Assembly (NCBI RefSeq): GCF_003668635.1
Contig: NZ_RCWH01000008.1
Span: 62,001 to 126,000 of the forward strand
Source of the DNA: Planomicrobium sp. Y74
GTDB taxonomy: Bacteria; Bacillota; Bacilli; Bacillales_A; Planococcaceae
Direction of reading: 5' to 3'
Length of the DNA: 64,000 nt
The position numbers and the translations under genes were made by a program. Every line of letters begins with the position of its first letter. Positions within the stretch are counted from its first letter, which is position 1. Under the pieces are notes generated by a model. The model was not told the origin of the DNA. It saw only the letters and a program-made list of their open reading frames with translations, and made no database searches. This document shows positions 18,783-27,957 of this stretch, in pieces.

Positions 18783-19949
18783 ATGCAAAGTGAAAAAGAA
18801 CGCATATTGGATATGGTTGAAAAAGGTACAATTTCGGCAAGAGAAGCTGTCGAGCTATTGAAAGCGATAGACGGCGGGGGCGGTTCAGGCAGAGATTCCT
18901 CATATGGCCGTGAAGATTATGGCCGCCGCGAGAAACGCGGAAAGAGAGGGTTCTTCCGGCCTGAAGATATGGTCAAGAAGTTCTCCAAAGACTTTTCCAA
19001 AGATTTTTCCAAAAATGTTTCTAATGACATCAATCAGTTTGGCGACCGGATGATGCAATTCATGCAGACTTCCGTCGGTAAATTGAAAACGATGGAATTT
19101 GATTCACCGTTTGGTGAAGCTTACCAGTTCAATGAGAGCTTTACGGAAGAAGGAGCGGAAGTCAGTACGGTCATTGCGGACATCGCCAATGGCCAGCTGG
19201 AAATTTATCCTTCCCAGGACGGCATGCTGCGGGCTGAGTGCAGCGTCAAAGCATACCGCGCTGAATCCGAAGAACAGGCAAAGCGTGACTTTCATGATAA
19301 ATTCGTTTTTATCGCAGATGACAATAAGCTGCGCATTATCAGCGAATTGAAAACTACCCAGGTCAATGTTGTTTTATATGTACCTGTAAAACAATTCGAT
19401 CAGGTAACAGTCCGCTTGTTCAATGGCGGCTTCTCGATGAAACGAATCGATGCGGCTTTATTGAAAGTAAAAACGGCAAACGGCAAAATCGAATTGAAGA
19501 ACGGTGAATTCGATGATGCAGAACTTGAAACTGCCAATGGCGCAATTCAGGTACAGGATGTTAGAGGCAAGGTTCTTGAAACTGAAACTTTGAATGGCCG
19601 TATTTATGTTGACGGTGATATACAGACAATTGAGACAAAATCACTGAACGGCAATGTAGTTGTCACTTCCCGTTGCAAAGAAGCGCGGAAAGTGGAAGCG
19701 AAAACTCTGGCCGGCAATGTGGAATTATACATCCCTTCCCATTTGCCGTTAAAAGGCCAGGTATCTTCCAACCTTGGGAAGATGGACGTAATGCTGTCCG
19801 ATGTAGACCATACTCATGAGCAAGGTCAATTCATGCAGAAAACCGTCCGCTTTTCCAAAGAAGGCGGAGCTGCGACAGCAGCACCGATGCTTGTTTATGG
19901 CGAAACTAAAACAGGATCAGTATTGGTCCGCTATCTGACAGTCGAATAA
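18783..19949 (+). CDS. YvlB-like DUF4097 protein with SHOCT-like N-terminus
   Basis: The first 35 residues (KERILDMVEKGTISAREAVELLKAI) look like the short SHOCT-like oligomerisation helix pair, followed by a Gly/Arg-rich basic linker (about 36-65) and a repeated KDFSKDFSKN patch. Residues about 110-388 form the DUF4097 beta-helix-like domain with recurring turns such as TANGKIELKNGEF and ETLNGRIYVDGD. It resembles YvlB of B. subtilis, whose gene is also close to uvrBA; YvlB/YvlC/YvlD-type genes are linked to envelope stress, but the partners are absent here. No signal peptide. The ATG at 18783 follows AGGAGG by nine bases. 388 residues. Confidence 0.78.
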   Translation: MQSEKERILDMVEKGTISAREAVELLKAIDGGGGSGRDSSYGREDYGRREKRGKRGFFRPEDMVKKFSKDFSKDFSKNVSNDINQFGDRMMQFMQTSVGKLKTMEFDSPFGEAYQFNESFTEEGAEVSTVIADIANGQLEIYPSQDGMLRAECSVKAYRAESEEQAKRDFHDKFVFIADDNKLRIISELKTTQVNVVLYVPVKQFDQVTVRLFNGGFSMKRIDAALLKVKTANGKIELKNGEFDDAELETANGAIQVQDVRGKVLETETLNGRIYVDGDIQTIETKSLNGNVVVTSRCKEARKVEAKTLAGNVELYIPSHLPLKGQVSSNLGKMDVMLSDVDHTHEQGQFMQKTVRFSKEGGAATAAPMLVYGETKTGSVLVRYLTVE

Positions 19950-19955
19950 AACAGG

Positions 19956-19990
19956 AAAAAGCGGGCGCATCCAATGCGTCCGCTTTTTTC
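19956..19990 (+). terminator. Terminator after the DUF4097 gene
   Basis: Stem AAAAGCGGGCGCA/TGCGTCCGCTTTT with a TCCAA loop and a T-run. Confidence 0.88.
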
Positions 19991-20012
19991 TGTTTATTTC
20001 ATGAAATTATGC

Positions 20013-20627
20013 TCAAAGCGTGAACATAATTATGCCCATTACAATCAGTAAAGTGATAAGGATTGCAATGCCAAGCAGTGTCATGAGAACACCAAATCCG
20101 CGCCAACTCGAGAATCCATGAACGACTCCAATGGCTTTGGAGGAAATGACGAGTGACCAAATGGAAGCGACAGCTGTAAGGAGCGTTAAGAAAAAATAGG
20201 CTCCCAGTGGAATGGAAGTAATACTGAAAGCTTCAGGCAACGTGAAAAATTGTTCTCCGAATATAAGTGTATAAATGATTAATATCGGAACCACAAATAC
20301 CTGTGGAATCATCATGGGTCCGATGGCAATTGCCATATCCCGCAGTTTCCCATGTCCACCGTATAATCTGCCGATGCCCGTATACAGAAGAGTCGTGATT
20401 CCCAGATTCAATAAACCGCTTACGATGCCAACAATAAATATGCCGATCGTTAGTAATGCTGGAGACAGATCCAGGAACCAGCCGGAATCCTGTAAAGCGG
20501 TTATAATTCCACCGACTCCTGCAATACAGACAAGAAGTATTGAAAACTCAAGTTTGTTCTGGTCGATAAGTTGCCCGACAGTTTCTTTTGGACGAGTCCA
20601 TATTGATAGTATAGGATTTGCCTTCAT
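20013..20627 (-). CDS. Yip1 family integral membrane protein
   Basis: A 204-residue protein with about five hydrophobic helices and the Yip1-family layout: an N-terminal cytoplasmic PILSIWTRPKETVGQLID followed by membrane segments; GIGRLYGGHGKLRDMAIAIG between segments two and three is the typical conserved loop. The ATG follows AGGGGGA by six bases. Function of bacterial Yip1 proteins is not established. It stands alone on the minus strand, convergent with the DUF4097 gene. Confidence 0.75.
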   Translation of the reverse strand: MKANPILSIWTRPKETVGQLIDQNKLEFSILLVCIAGVGGIITALQDSGWFLDLSPALLTIGIFIVGIVSGLLNLGITTLLYTGIGRLYGGHGKLRDMAIAIGPMMIPQVFVVPILIIYTLIFGEQFFTLPEAFSITSIPLGAYFFLTLLTAVASIWSLVISSKAIGVVHGFSSWRGFGVLMTLLGIAILITLLIVMGIIMFTL

Positions 20628-20775
20628 TTATATTCCCCCTGAGCTTCCGGTTAATTGGTTTACGCGATTAACCTCTATATGTAAAATTGTACCATGCGGT
20701 CATGGAGGAAAATAGACATAGAAGGAGAAAGCTGCAAAAAGAAAACCTGTGGGCAGACGAGATGCTCTCAAGTTT

Positions 20776-21201
20776 TTATCTTTGGGGAGGGTATAGGTCT
20801 TGTAAAAAATGGATGGAACGGTTTATAAGCTTTTTAAGTACTTCCACATTGATATCATCTATTTTATTGATATAGACACAGGCTTTCCCGGAAGTGTGTT
20901 TACCAAAATCATTCAATAGTTCCTGGCGTTCCATATCTCCTGTCGCAAAGTAAAGGCTAATCTTTGCTTTGTGGGGTGAAAACCCGACTAAAGGAGCATC
21001 TCCCTCGTATCCAGTATTATATACGTAGTGGTAGGAACCAAAACCAATAATGCCGGTTCCCCACATTTTCGCTTTAAAACCGGATGTTTGTTCGAAAATT
21101 TCAAGTAGCCGATATGAATCTCCCCGTTTTTGGGGATTGTCGACACTTTTGATAAACTCAATGACATCTACATCTGTTTCTCTGGTTTTTTGCTCGTACA
21201 T
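20776..21201 (-). CDS. DUF1801 (YdhG-like) domain protein
   Basis: A 141-residue soluble protein of the DUF1801 family, recognised by the motifs KMWGTGIIGFGSYHYVY and PLVGFSPHKAKISLYF followed by GKACVYINKIDDINVEVLKKLI. The fold belongs to the YdhG-like group, for which no biochemical role is established. The ATG at 21201 is chosen because AAGAGGGATC lies seven bases upstream; an upstream ATG at 21219 overlaps this Shine-Dalgarno. The gene is divergent from hprK. No terminator is evident after it. Confidence 0.75.
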   Translation of the reverse strand: MYEQKTRETDVDVIEFIKSVDNPQKRGDSYRLLEIFEQTSGFKAKMWGTGIIGFGSYHYVYNTGYEGDAPLVGFSPHKAKISLYFATGDMERQELLNDFGKHTSGKACVYINKIDDINVEVLKKLINRSIHFLQDLYPPQR

Positions 21202-21416
21202 CGTGATCCCTCTTTTCATTTTTTATTGGAAAATAAAGAATTCTGTTACTTGCAGTCTAGCAGGTTTGAAAAGAATATAAATGAAAGAAAAGGGAAATGG
21301 GGGCACGTTTGCTTTAATTTGAAGTTTTCCATGTTAAAATAATATCATTAATGCATGAAAACAAAGGGGAACCGTGATATATCGGAATTCTCATAGAGAA
21401 GGAATGAGGGGAAAAG

Positions 21417-22343
21417 ATGGGCCAGGTAACTACGAAACAAGTAATGGAAACATTCGATTTGAAGTTGATCAGCGGTGAAGAAGGCATTGGCCGCCATATA
21501 CCGATCAGCGATATCTCACGGCCAGGTCTTGAAATGGCGGGGTATTTCACCCATTATCCGGCAAACCGGGTGCAATTGCTCGGGAAGACCGAGTTATCAT
21601 TTTTCGCCATGCTGGATGCTGCAGACCGAAAAGACCGGATGATGAAACTATGCACGGATGAAACACCTGCAATTATTGTCTCTCATGATGAAAAGGTGCC
21701 ACAGGAACTGATTGATGCTTCTTCGAAACGGCATGTGCCGGTCATGAGCACAAAAATGTCGACAACCAGATTCTCCAGTTTGCTGACGAATTATCTGGAA
21801 AGCCAATTGGCGCCTACTACTGCAGTCCATGGAGTGTTGGTGGATATTTATGGTGTAGGGGTATTGATTACTGGAAAAAGCGGGGTTGGTAAGAGTGAAA
21901 CCGCGTTGGAACTTGTCAAAAAAGGCCATCGCTTAGTGGCAGATGATTGCGTTGAAATCCACCAGGAAGGTGAAAATACGCTTGTCGGCCATCCGCCTAA
22001 ATTGATTGAGCATTTGCTTGAAATTCGTGGTGTCGGCATCATTGATATCATGACTTTATTCGGCGCAAGCGCTGTCCGTACGTTCAAACGGATTTCACTG
22101 GTCATTGACCTTGAGCTTTGGGATGCTGAAAAAACCTACGATCGTCTGGGATTGGAAGAAGAAAAGATGCGCATCATCGACACGGATTTGACGAAGCTTA
22201 CTATTCCTGTCCGTCCAGGGCGGAACTTATCAGTCATAATCGAAGTTGCTGCGATGAATTACCGTCTGAAACGGATGGGCGTCAATGCAGCTGAAGAATT
22301 TTCAAAACGCCTGGACGATGTAATCTCTATGGATACAAATTAA
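21417..22343 (+). CDS. hprK: HPr kinase/phosphorylase
   Basis: Bifunctional enzyme that phosphorylates Ser46 of HPr and Crh with ATP or pyrophosphate and removes the phosphate by phosphorolysis; it sets carbon catabolite control. Residues 1-130 form the N-terminal domain; the P-loop GKSGVGKS is at 153-160, catalytic His138 precedes it, Asp176-Asp177 follow in VADDC, and the HprK signature [10 protein letters not shown] is at 202-211. Length 308 residues matches the family. Shine-Dalgarno GAGGGGAAAAG. Its substrate Crh is encoded further downstream in the window. First gene of the block hprK-lgt-yvoD-ppaX-yvoF, in the same order as B. subtilis. Confidence 0.96.
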   Translation: MGQVTTKQVMETFDLKLISGEEGIGRHIPISDISRPGLEMAGYFTHYPANRVQLLGKTELSFFAMLDAADRKDRMMKLCTDETPAIIVSHDEKVPQELIDASSKRHVPVMSTKMSTTRFSSLLTNYLESQLAPTTAVHGVLVDIYGVGVLITGKSGVGKSETALELVKKGHRLVADDCVEIHQEGENTLVGHPPKLIEHLLEIRGVGIIDIMTLFGASAVRTFKRISLVIDLELWDAEKTYDRLGLEEEKMRIIDTDLTKLTIPVRPGRNLSVIIEVAAMNYRLKRMGVNAAEEFSKRLDDVISMDTN

Positions 22344-22364
22344 AGGAATGGGTAGGTGCGGCAA

Positions 22365-23228
22365 ATGTTTTCAGTTTTAGGGTCAATTGATCCGGTTGCG
22401 TTCAGTTTAGGGCCGATTTCTGTTCATTGGTACGGTGTTATTATTGCAACCGGTATCGTTATTGCATTTTTAGTGGGACAGCGGGAAATGCTCAAACGCG
22501 GAATGCATCCCGAATTTTTAACGGACCTGCTGATTTGGGCAGTGCCTTTGGCGATAGTCGGAGCGAGAATCTATTATGTAATATTTGAATGGGATAATTA
22601 TAAAGACAATCCTGGAGAAATCATAGCGATTTGGAATGGCGGATTGGCCATTCACGGAGCTTTGATCATGTCAGTTATCGTCGCATATATTTTTACGAAA
22701 AAACGCAATACACCGTTTTTGAAAGTAGCGGATATCCTGGCGCCGAGCATCCTGATTGGCCAGGCAATCGGCCGTTGGGGAAATTTCATCAATCAGGAAG
22801 CACACGGCGGGGAAGTTTCAAGAGCTTTTCTTGAAAACCTCTTCATACCGGATTGGATCATCAATCATATGTACATAGATGGAGCCTATTACCATCCGAC
22901 ATTCCTTTACGAATCTTTATGGAGTTTCGTCGGCATCATCATTCTATTGTTGTTGCGACGGGTCAACCTTGTCCGCGGGGAAATGTTTTTCTTCTATATG
23001 ATATGGTATTCTGTCGGCCGTTATTTCATCGAAGGAATGCGTACTGACAGCCTTTATGTATTTGGGATTGAAGGTTTAAGGGCAGCACAGCTCGTCTCGA
23101 TACTCGCAATTATCATTGCCGTCGTGCTGATCATCTATCGCCGAGTAACGATTAAGAATCCGCCAAGATATCTAGACGAACCGGCGGAACAAAAAAAGAA
23201 ATCAATTAAGAAGTCAAAAAAGAAATAA
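22365..23228 (+). CDS. lgt: Prolipoprotein diacylglyceryl transferase
   Basis: Integral membrane enzyme moving diacylglyceryl from phosphatidylglycerol to the lipobox cysteine of prelipoproteins. Seven hydrophobic segments, the conserved SVHWYG near residue 20, [10 protein letters not shown] and the signature [13 protein letters not shown] are present, plus GRYFIEGMR near the C-terminus. A lysine-rich cytoplasmic tail ([11 protein letters not shown]) closes the protein. ATG at 22365 (287 residues) is chosen; a GTG at 22356 with AAAGGA eight bases upstream is almost as good. It lies 21 bp after hprK, so cotranscription is likely. Confidence 0.93.
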   Translation: MFSVLGSIDPVAFSLGPISVHWYGVIIATGIVIAFLVGQREMLKRGMHPEFLTDLLIWAVPLAIVGARIYYVIFEWDNYKDNPGEIIAIWNGGLAIHGALIMSVIVAYIFTKKRNTPFLKVADILAPSILIGQAIGRWGNFINQEAHGGEVSRAFLENLFIPDWIINHMYIDGAYYHPTFLYESLWSFVGIIILLLLRRVNLVRGEMFFFYMIWYSVGRYFIEGMRTDSLYVFGIEGLRAAQLVSILAIIIAVVLIIYRRVTIKNPPRYLDEPAEQKKKSIKKSKKK

Positions 23229-23270
23229 AAACTTACATCAATTTGCCAAATAGAAAGAAGAGATAAACGA

Positions 23271-24206
23271 ATGTCGACTTTGAAAAATGGCCTGATGGCA
23301 GGCTTAAAAACAACATGGGCGTTGGGGAAAATCATTTTTCCGATAACACTTTTGGTAACAATGCTCCAATTTACACCGGTTTTGCCGTTTATCGTCGATT
23401 TGGTAGCACCGTTCATGAGCATATTCGGGTTAAGCGGTGACGCGGCGATTCCCTTGGTTTTGGGGAACGCGTTAAATCTGTACGCCGGGATTGCGGGTAT
23501 TCTGTCACTCGAATTGACGGTTAAGGAAGTCTTCATCCTTGCAGTCATGTTGTCCTTTTCCCATAATATGTTCATTGAAACCGGAGTGGCTTTGAAGGTT
23601 GGTGTGAAGCTGTGGGTGGTGCTGGTTGTCCGTTTCGGGCTTGCGGCACTTTCCGGCATTATCATCAATCTGGCCTGGCCTGGCGGCGGTGAAATCGCGC
23701 AATACGGCTTTACGCCCGAAGTAGCAGCTGCGCCTGAGGGCTGGTTGGCTATTTTCTTACTAGGATTGGAGAAAGCAGGATTCGGAGTTCTGCAGCTGGC
23801 AATTATCGTAATTCCGCTGATGCTTGCAATTCAAATTCTAAAAGATACGAAATACCTCAATCGTATTTCCGATATGATGGGGCCACTTACCCGGCTGCTT
23901 GGCGTTCAGAAAAACGCTTCGCTGACATTGGCATCCGGCTTGATTTTTGGGCTGGCGATGGGAGCGGGCGTCATGATCCAGGCGGTGCAGGAAGATGGAG
24001 TCAGCAAAAAAGATGCGACGCTCGCCTTTATCTTTTTGGTTGCCTGCCACGCGATTGTAGAGGATACGCTGATCTTTATTCCGCTCGGCATCCCGATTTG
24101 GCCGCTTCTCGCAATACGCGTTGTTACCGCGCTTGCATTGACGATCTTTGTATCTTATCTGTGGCGCAAATCTGAAGAAAACCGGAAGGAAGTGTTTTCT
24201 GCATGA
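23271..24206 (+). CDS. Nucleoside recognition (Gate) domain membrane protein, YvoD-like
   Basis: Integral membrane protein of 311 residues with two related halves, each carrying a Gate/nucleoside-recognition pattern: GLKTTWALGKIIFPITLLVTML in the first half and GLEKAGFGVLQLAIIVIPLML in the second, ending with the motif AFIFLVACHAIVEDTLIF. Same position as yvoD between lgt and ppaX in B. subtilis. Transport substrate unknown; the pairing of a His-Glu-Asp motif in membrane helices suggests ion or nucleoside movement, which is only inference. Its stop overlaps the next start (ATGA). Confidence 0.82.
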   Translation: MSTLKNGLMAGLKTTWALGKIIFPITLLVTMLQFTPVLPFIVDLVAPFMSIFGLSGDAAIPLVLGNALNLYAGIAGILSLELTVKEVFILAVMLSFSHNMFIETGVALKVGVKLWVVLVVRFGLAALSGIIINLAWPGGGEIAQYGFTPEVAAAPEGWLAIFLLGLEKAGFGVLQLAIIVIPLMLAIQILKDTKYLNRISDMMGPLTRLLGVQKNASLTLASGLIFGLAMGAGVMIQAVQEDGVSKKDATLAFIFLVACHAIVEDTLIFIPLGIPIWPLLAIRVVTALALTIFVSYLWRKSEENRKEVFSA

Positions 24207-24856
24207 CGAAAGACATCACAACTTTGTTATTCGATTTTGACGGAACGCTGTTAAATACAAATGAATTGATCATCCATACATTCTCAACTGTACTGGACAA
24301 GCATTTTCCAAACAGCTATGGAAGAGAAGATATTCTGAAGTTTATCGGCCCGTCTTTGAAACAGACATTCGAAACGATAGCTCCTTCAAGAACAGAAGAG
24401 TTGATCAAGGAGTACCGCGAATTGAATCTTTCTCTCCACGATGAGATGGTTTCAGTCTACGATGGAGTAGAAGAAACGCTTTACCTTTTGAAGAACAGAG
24501 GAATGAAGATGGCGATTGTTTCGACCAAGAAAAGAGATACTATTCTTCATGGACTCCGACTTATGGGCGTATCTGAATTATTTGATACCGTCATCAGTCT
24601 GGATGACGTTGAAAACCCGAAGCCGGATCCTGAACCGATTTTAAAAGCGTTAAAGGAACTGTCATCAAGTGCTGCGGAATCCCTGATGATCGGAGACAAC
24701 TCCCATGATATAGAAGGCGGCCAAAATGCAGGGGTTCGCACGGCAGGAGTTGCCTGGTCGGCTAAAGGCGAGGATTATCTTGCCACTTTCAAACCTGATT
24801 ATATGCTGCAGCATATCAGCGACCTTCTTGAATTGGTAAATGAGGAAACGGCATGA
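24203..24856 (+). CDS. ppaX: Pyrophosphatase PpaX (HAD family)
   Basis: Hydrolyses pyrophosphate, notably the PPi released when HprK dephosphorylates P-Ser-HPr. HAD motif I FDFDGTLLNT is at about 10-19, motif II VSTKKRD in the middle, and motifs III/IV in NPKPDPEPI and MIGDNSHDIEGG. Length 217 residues is close to the B. subtilis enzyme. Start overlaps the yvoD stop by four bases (ATGA) and its stop overlaps the next start likewise, indicating a tightly coupled operon with hprK. PpaX rather than a generic phosphoglycolate phosphatase is inferred from the neighbourhood. Confidence 0.88.
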   Translation: MTKDITTLLFDFDGTLLNTNELIIHTFSTVLDKHFPNSYGREDILKFIGPSLKQTFETIAPSRTEELIKEYRELNLSLHDEMVSVYDGVEETLYLLKNRGMKMAIVSTKKRDTILHGLRLMGVSELFDTVISLDDVENPKPDPEPILKALKELSSSAAESLMIGDNSHDIEGGQNAGVRTAGVAWSAKGEDYLATFKPDYMLQHISDLLELVNEETA

Positions 24857-25374
24857 GAAGGACTGAACGCCATTTCGTGACCGGTCCGAATTCACTTTGG
24901 CATGTTTATAAAACAGTCCCCTTTTGGAAAGTCGCCAGGAATTTCATCGTTATCCAAATGGCCCGCTATACGCCATTTCTGCCGATGAAAAACTGGCTGT
25001 ATAAGACTTTTCTCGGCATGAAGGTAGGGGAACATTCATCATTCGCGTTAATGGTGATGTTGGATGTGATGTTCCCGGAACGAATTTCTGTCGGCAAAAA
25101 TTCAGTAATCGGCTACAATACCACGATACTGGCTCATGAATATCTGATCGAAGAATACCGTTTAGGTGATGTCATTATCGGCGACCGCGTCATGATCGGT
25201 GCGAACAGCACGATTCTGCCAGGCATTACTATAGGGGACGGAGCAATTGTTTCCGCCGCTACGCTTGTGCATAAGGATGTGCCGGCAGGAGCATTTGTCG
25301 GGGGCAACCCAATGCAAATCATTTACACAGCTGAACAAATGGCCGAACGCGAGGAAAAATCCCGGGAGCAATAG
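24853..25374 (+). CDS. Hexapeptide-repeat O-acetyltransferase family protein, YvoF-like
   Basis: A 173-residue protein with left-handed beta-helix repeats from about residue 60: VGEHSSFALM, ISVGKNSVIGYNTTI, VIIGDRVMIGANSTILPGITIGDGAIV, AATLVHKDVPAGAFVGGNP. The last block is typical of maltose/galactoside/NeuD-type acetyltransferases. Residues 1-55 are an amphipathic N-terminal extension. The position behind ppaX equals yvoF in B. subtilis. Substrate unknown. The stop codon is embedded in the terminator stem. Confidence 0.85.
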   Translation: MRRTERHFVTGPNSLWHVYKTVPFWKVARNFIVIQMARYTPFLPMKNWLYKTFLGMKVGEHSSFALMVMLDVMFPERISVGKNSVIGYNTTILAHEYLIEEYRLGDVIIGDRVMIGANSTILPGITIGDGAIVSAATLVHKDVPAGAFVGGNPMQIIYTAEQMAEREEKSREQ

Positions 25375-25390
25375 CTCCCGGGATTTTTTA
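25355..25390 (+). terminator. Terminator overlapping the 3' end of the yvoF-like gene
   Basis: Perfect stem AAAAATCCCGGGAGC/GCTCCCGGGATTTTT with loop AATA; the stop TAG lies across the loop. A near-copy occurs at 26042-26078 on the other side of repeat B. Confidence 0.9.
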
Positions 25391-26035
25391 AATCTTCGAG
25401 AAACCCGTGACTTCTTTAATCATTACGCTTTAGGTGGACGCTTTCCGCGGGGAGCGGCCTAAGCCTCCTCAGTCGCTATGCTCCCTCCGGGGTCTCAGGA
25501 CTCGCTTCGCTCCGTCGCAAGCGCCGTCACTGCTTCCCGCAGGAAAGATTGGCCGAAGCTTGCGAGGACAAGTCTTTGCGACGAAGCAGCGCAGCGATGC
25601 AGGAGCACATCTTTGCCTTTCGCCACCTTCCGCTTCATTCAGGAATAGCGTAGAAATTAAGTGCTTACTTTATTAAACGGATATTCTATTCAATGTTTCT
25701 CTTTTAAGAAAGCAATTTAAGATATGGAGCAAAACAGCGAAGACTCCCAGGGGAACAGAAACGGAGTTGGCTTTCTAACTCCGTTTCGAGCGAAGTGCTG
25801 AGATCCACTCGGGCGAAGTGAAACAAGCCCGAGTTAGCTCAGCGCAAGCCAAGAGTTGGCCGCAGCCTGCAAGGCCGGCTCTTTGCGACGAAGCTAGCGC
25901 AGCGATGCAGGAGCAGCCTAAAAAAACGTGCTCCTGCAGTGCTGCGCACTTCGTCGCAAAGGCATTCTCCGTGCAAGACACGGCTAATGCCTTCGAAGCT
26001 GTTTTGCGCAATATCGGTTTCTTTTTTCTCTATAC
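25391..26035 (+). repeat. Composite intergenic repeat, copy B
   Basis: Gene-free stretch with the most complete composite copy. Module 1 (about 25393-25655) has GCTTTCCGCGGGGA, the arm pair CCTAAGCCTCC/GGGGTCTCAGG, TTCCCGCAGGA and ends CCGCTTCATTC. A linker (25692-25718) with TGTTTCTCTTTTAAGAAAGC follows. Module 2 (25721-26032) begins GATATGGAGCAAAACAGCG and ends GCTGTTTTGCGCAATATCGG. It contains the optional hairpin AACGGAGTTGGCTTTC..., the GCTGAG...CTCAGC hairpin and the ~30-bp arm pair GCGACGAAG/CTTCGTCGC also found in copy A. No convincing reading frame. Confidence 0.85.
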
Positions 26036-26041
26036 AACAAT

Positions 26042-26078
26042 AAAAAATCCCAGGAGCAGTAGCTCCCGGGATTTTTTT
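26042..26078 (+). terminator. Second, near-identical hairpin beyond repeat B
   Basis: AAAAAATCCCAGGAGC/GCTCCCGGGATTTTTT with loop AGTA; one A-C mismatch otherwise equals the hairpin at 25355-25390. There is no gene end next to it, so it looks like a duplicate rather than a functional terminator. Confidence 0.7.
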
Positions 26079-26087
26079 GCCTTATTC

Positions 26088-26117
26088 TTGACCTTCTCCC
26101 ATAATATACGATAAAAT
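26088..26117 (+). promoter_or_regulatory. Predicted sigma-A promoter of the his operon
   Basis: -35 TTGACC (26088-26093), 18-bp spacer, -10 TAAAAT (26112-26117). The leader of about 55 nt is too short for a T-box riboswitch. Confidence 0.5.
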
Positions 26118-26178
26118 AATAATTACTTTATTACATTAGCGAACTAAAGTAAAATATCCATAAATAGGAAGTGAATAT

Positions 26179-27342
26179 ATGACAATCCAAATGTTTGAAA
26201 AGCCACTCGGCATGCGCGATGATTTTCCTTCTATCGTTAAAAGGAAATCAAAACTCAGCAAAGTGGGTATAAAGATAATGGAGCAATTCGGCTACGAGAT
26301 GCTGCAGACGCCAAGTTTGGAATATTACGAAACCATCGGCAAAATTTCGGCGATTGCCGACAACCAGCTATTCAAATTGCTGGATAATCAAGGGCAGACA
26401 TTGGTGCTGCGGCCGGACATGACTTCGCCGATCGCCCGTGTTGCCGCCTCGAAATTATTAAAGGAAAAAATGCCTGTAAGACTCGGTTATTATTCAAATG
26501 TATTCCGGGCGCAATTGAGAGAAGGCGGACGTCCTGCAGAGTTTGAGCAAATAGGTGTTGAACTGATCGGGGATGAATCGTTGTACGCCGATGCAGAAGT
26601 AATTCTTTTGGCGACAGAAATTCTTCGCGGCCTTAAGGTTGAATCCGGACGCATTGTTATTGGCCATACCCAATTGTTGCAGGAAGTATTGAGGGGATAT
26701 GGGCTTGACGCTGCACTGGCAGAAAAATTGCGCGCTGAAATGGTGGCAAAAAACAAGGTGGCTTATGAAAACATGGTCGACACCCTGGTTGATGATGCTG
26801 AGACAAAAAGTTCGCTTAAAATGATCATGAACACAACTCGTCTTGAAGACTGGGAGCAGTGGATCGATCAAACAGATCCGGTTCAGCGATCACTCTATGA
26901 AGATATACGCAAATTGAAAACCATCCTGGACCGCAATGGCTTAGCGGATTTTGTCACTTACGACCTTTCATTTACCAGTCATATGACTTATTACACCGGC
27001 ATGGTTTTTGAAATTTACGGAGAAGGCAGCGGCTTTCCACTTGGCAACGGCGGCCGTTATGACGGCTTGATGAAGCAATTCGGATTACATGTGGGAGCTA
27101 CCGGCTTCAGCCTGCGAGTCGACCGTCTGCTGGAAGCAATGCCTGCTGAACAGGAGAACCCGGAACAGACATTGATTTTATATAATGAAAAAAATGAAGA
27201 GAACGCTCATAAAGAGGCAGAAAAATTAAGAACGGCCGGTACGAGAGTGACACTTCAATTCGCTCCTGCTGTGAAAGCGCAGGAAGAATTCAGTTCACTG
27301 TTCTCAAAAGTGATTCGGATGGACGGTGAAAACAATGGATAA
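26179..27342 (+). CDS. hisZ: ATP phosphoribosyltransferase regulatory subunit
   Basis: Class II aminoacyl-tRNA-synthetase paralogue that lacks aminoacylation and regulates the short-form HisG in a hetero-octamer. Visible HisS-like motifs: PLGMRDDFP at the N-terminus, [40 protein letters not shown] and [17 protein letters not shown]. At 387 residues it lacks the anticodon-binding domain of a full HisRS, supporting HisZ. First gene of the operon; the presence of the 204-residue HisG immediately behind it makes HisZ obligatory. Shine-Dalgarno AGGAAGTG. Confidence 0.94.
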   Translation: MTIQMFEKPLGMRDDFPSIVKRKSKLSKVGIKIMEQFGYEMLQTPSLEYYETIGKISAIADNQLFKLLDNQGQTLVLRPDMTSPIARVAASKLLKEKMPVRLGYYSNVFRAQLREGGRPAEFEQIGVELIGDESLYADAEVILLATEILRGLKVESGRIVIGHTQLLQEVLRGYGLDAALAEKLRAEMVAKNKVAYENMVDTLVDDAETKSSLKMIMNTTRLEDWEQWIDQTDPVQRSLYEDIRKLKTILDRNGLADFVTYDLSFTSHMTYYTGMVFEIYGEGSGFPLGNGGRYDGLMKQFGLHVGATGFSLRVDRLLEAMPAEQENPEQTLILYNEKNEENAHKEAEKLRTAGTRVTLQFAPAVKAQEEFSSLFSKVIRMDGENNG

Positions 27343-27949
27343 GCTGACTATTGCGATGCCGAAAGGACGCATATTTGAAGAAGCATACGAACTGCTTGTT
27401 AAGGCGGGGTTTGACTTGCCTGAGGAATTGGACGATTCCCGCAAATTGATTGTGGAAGCGCCAAATGAAGGATTCCGCTTTATTTTGTCGAAACCGATGG
27501 ATGTGCCTGTTTATGTGGAACATGGAGTAGCCGATATCGGGATTGCCGGAAAAGATGTGCTGCTCGAGCAGGCGCGTGATATCCATGAGCTGCTGGATCT
27601 CGAAATCAGCCGCTGCTATATCGCAACTGCGGGCCTGCCGGATACAGCGATGGATGAAATGACTCCTCGGATTGCCACTAAATATCCGGATATTGCTTCC
27701 CAGTTTTTCAGAAGCCGGGGGGAGCAGGTTGAAATCATTGAGCTCAATGGTTCGATTGAACTGGCTCCAATGATCGGTTTGGCTGAACGGATTGTCGATA
27801 TTGTTTCGACAGGAAAAACCCTGAAAGAAAATGGATTGGTTGAATACGATAAAATTGTAGACATCACTTCACGTCTCATTGCGAACCCGGTCAGCTACCG
27901 GCTGAAACAGAAAAGGATCGATGAAATCGTGGAGCGGTTAAGAAAGTAG
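27335..27949 (+). CDS. hisG: ATP phosphoribosyltransferase, short form
   Basis: First enzyme of histidine synthesis: joins ATP and PRPP to phosphoribosyl-ATP. 204 residues, the short form without the C-terminal allosteric domain, which needs HisZ. N-terminal [14 protein letters not shown], the motif [11 protein letters not shown], and the PRPP-binding stretch [14 protein letters not shown] are present. ATG at 27335 follows GGTGA and overlaps hisZ by eight bases; an upstream GTG at 27326 is less likely. Confidence 0.95.
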   Translation: MDKLTIAMPKGRIFEEAYELLVKAGFDLPEELDDSRKLIVEAPNEGFRFILSKPMDVPVYVEHGVADIGIAGKDVLLEQARDIHELLDLEISRCYIATAGLPDTAMDEMTPRIATKYPDIASQFFRSRGEQVEIIELNGSIELAPMIGLAERIVDIVSTGKTLKENGLVEYDKIVDITSRLIANPVSYRLKQKRIDEIVERLRK

Positions 27950-27957
27950 GCGTTAAC

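Noticed and set aside
26079-26178. T-box riboswitch before hisZ
   Set aside because: The leader is only about 55-60 nt and lacks any T-box sequence or antiterminator.
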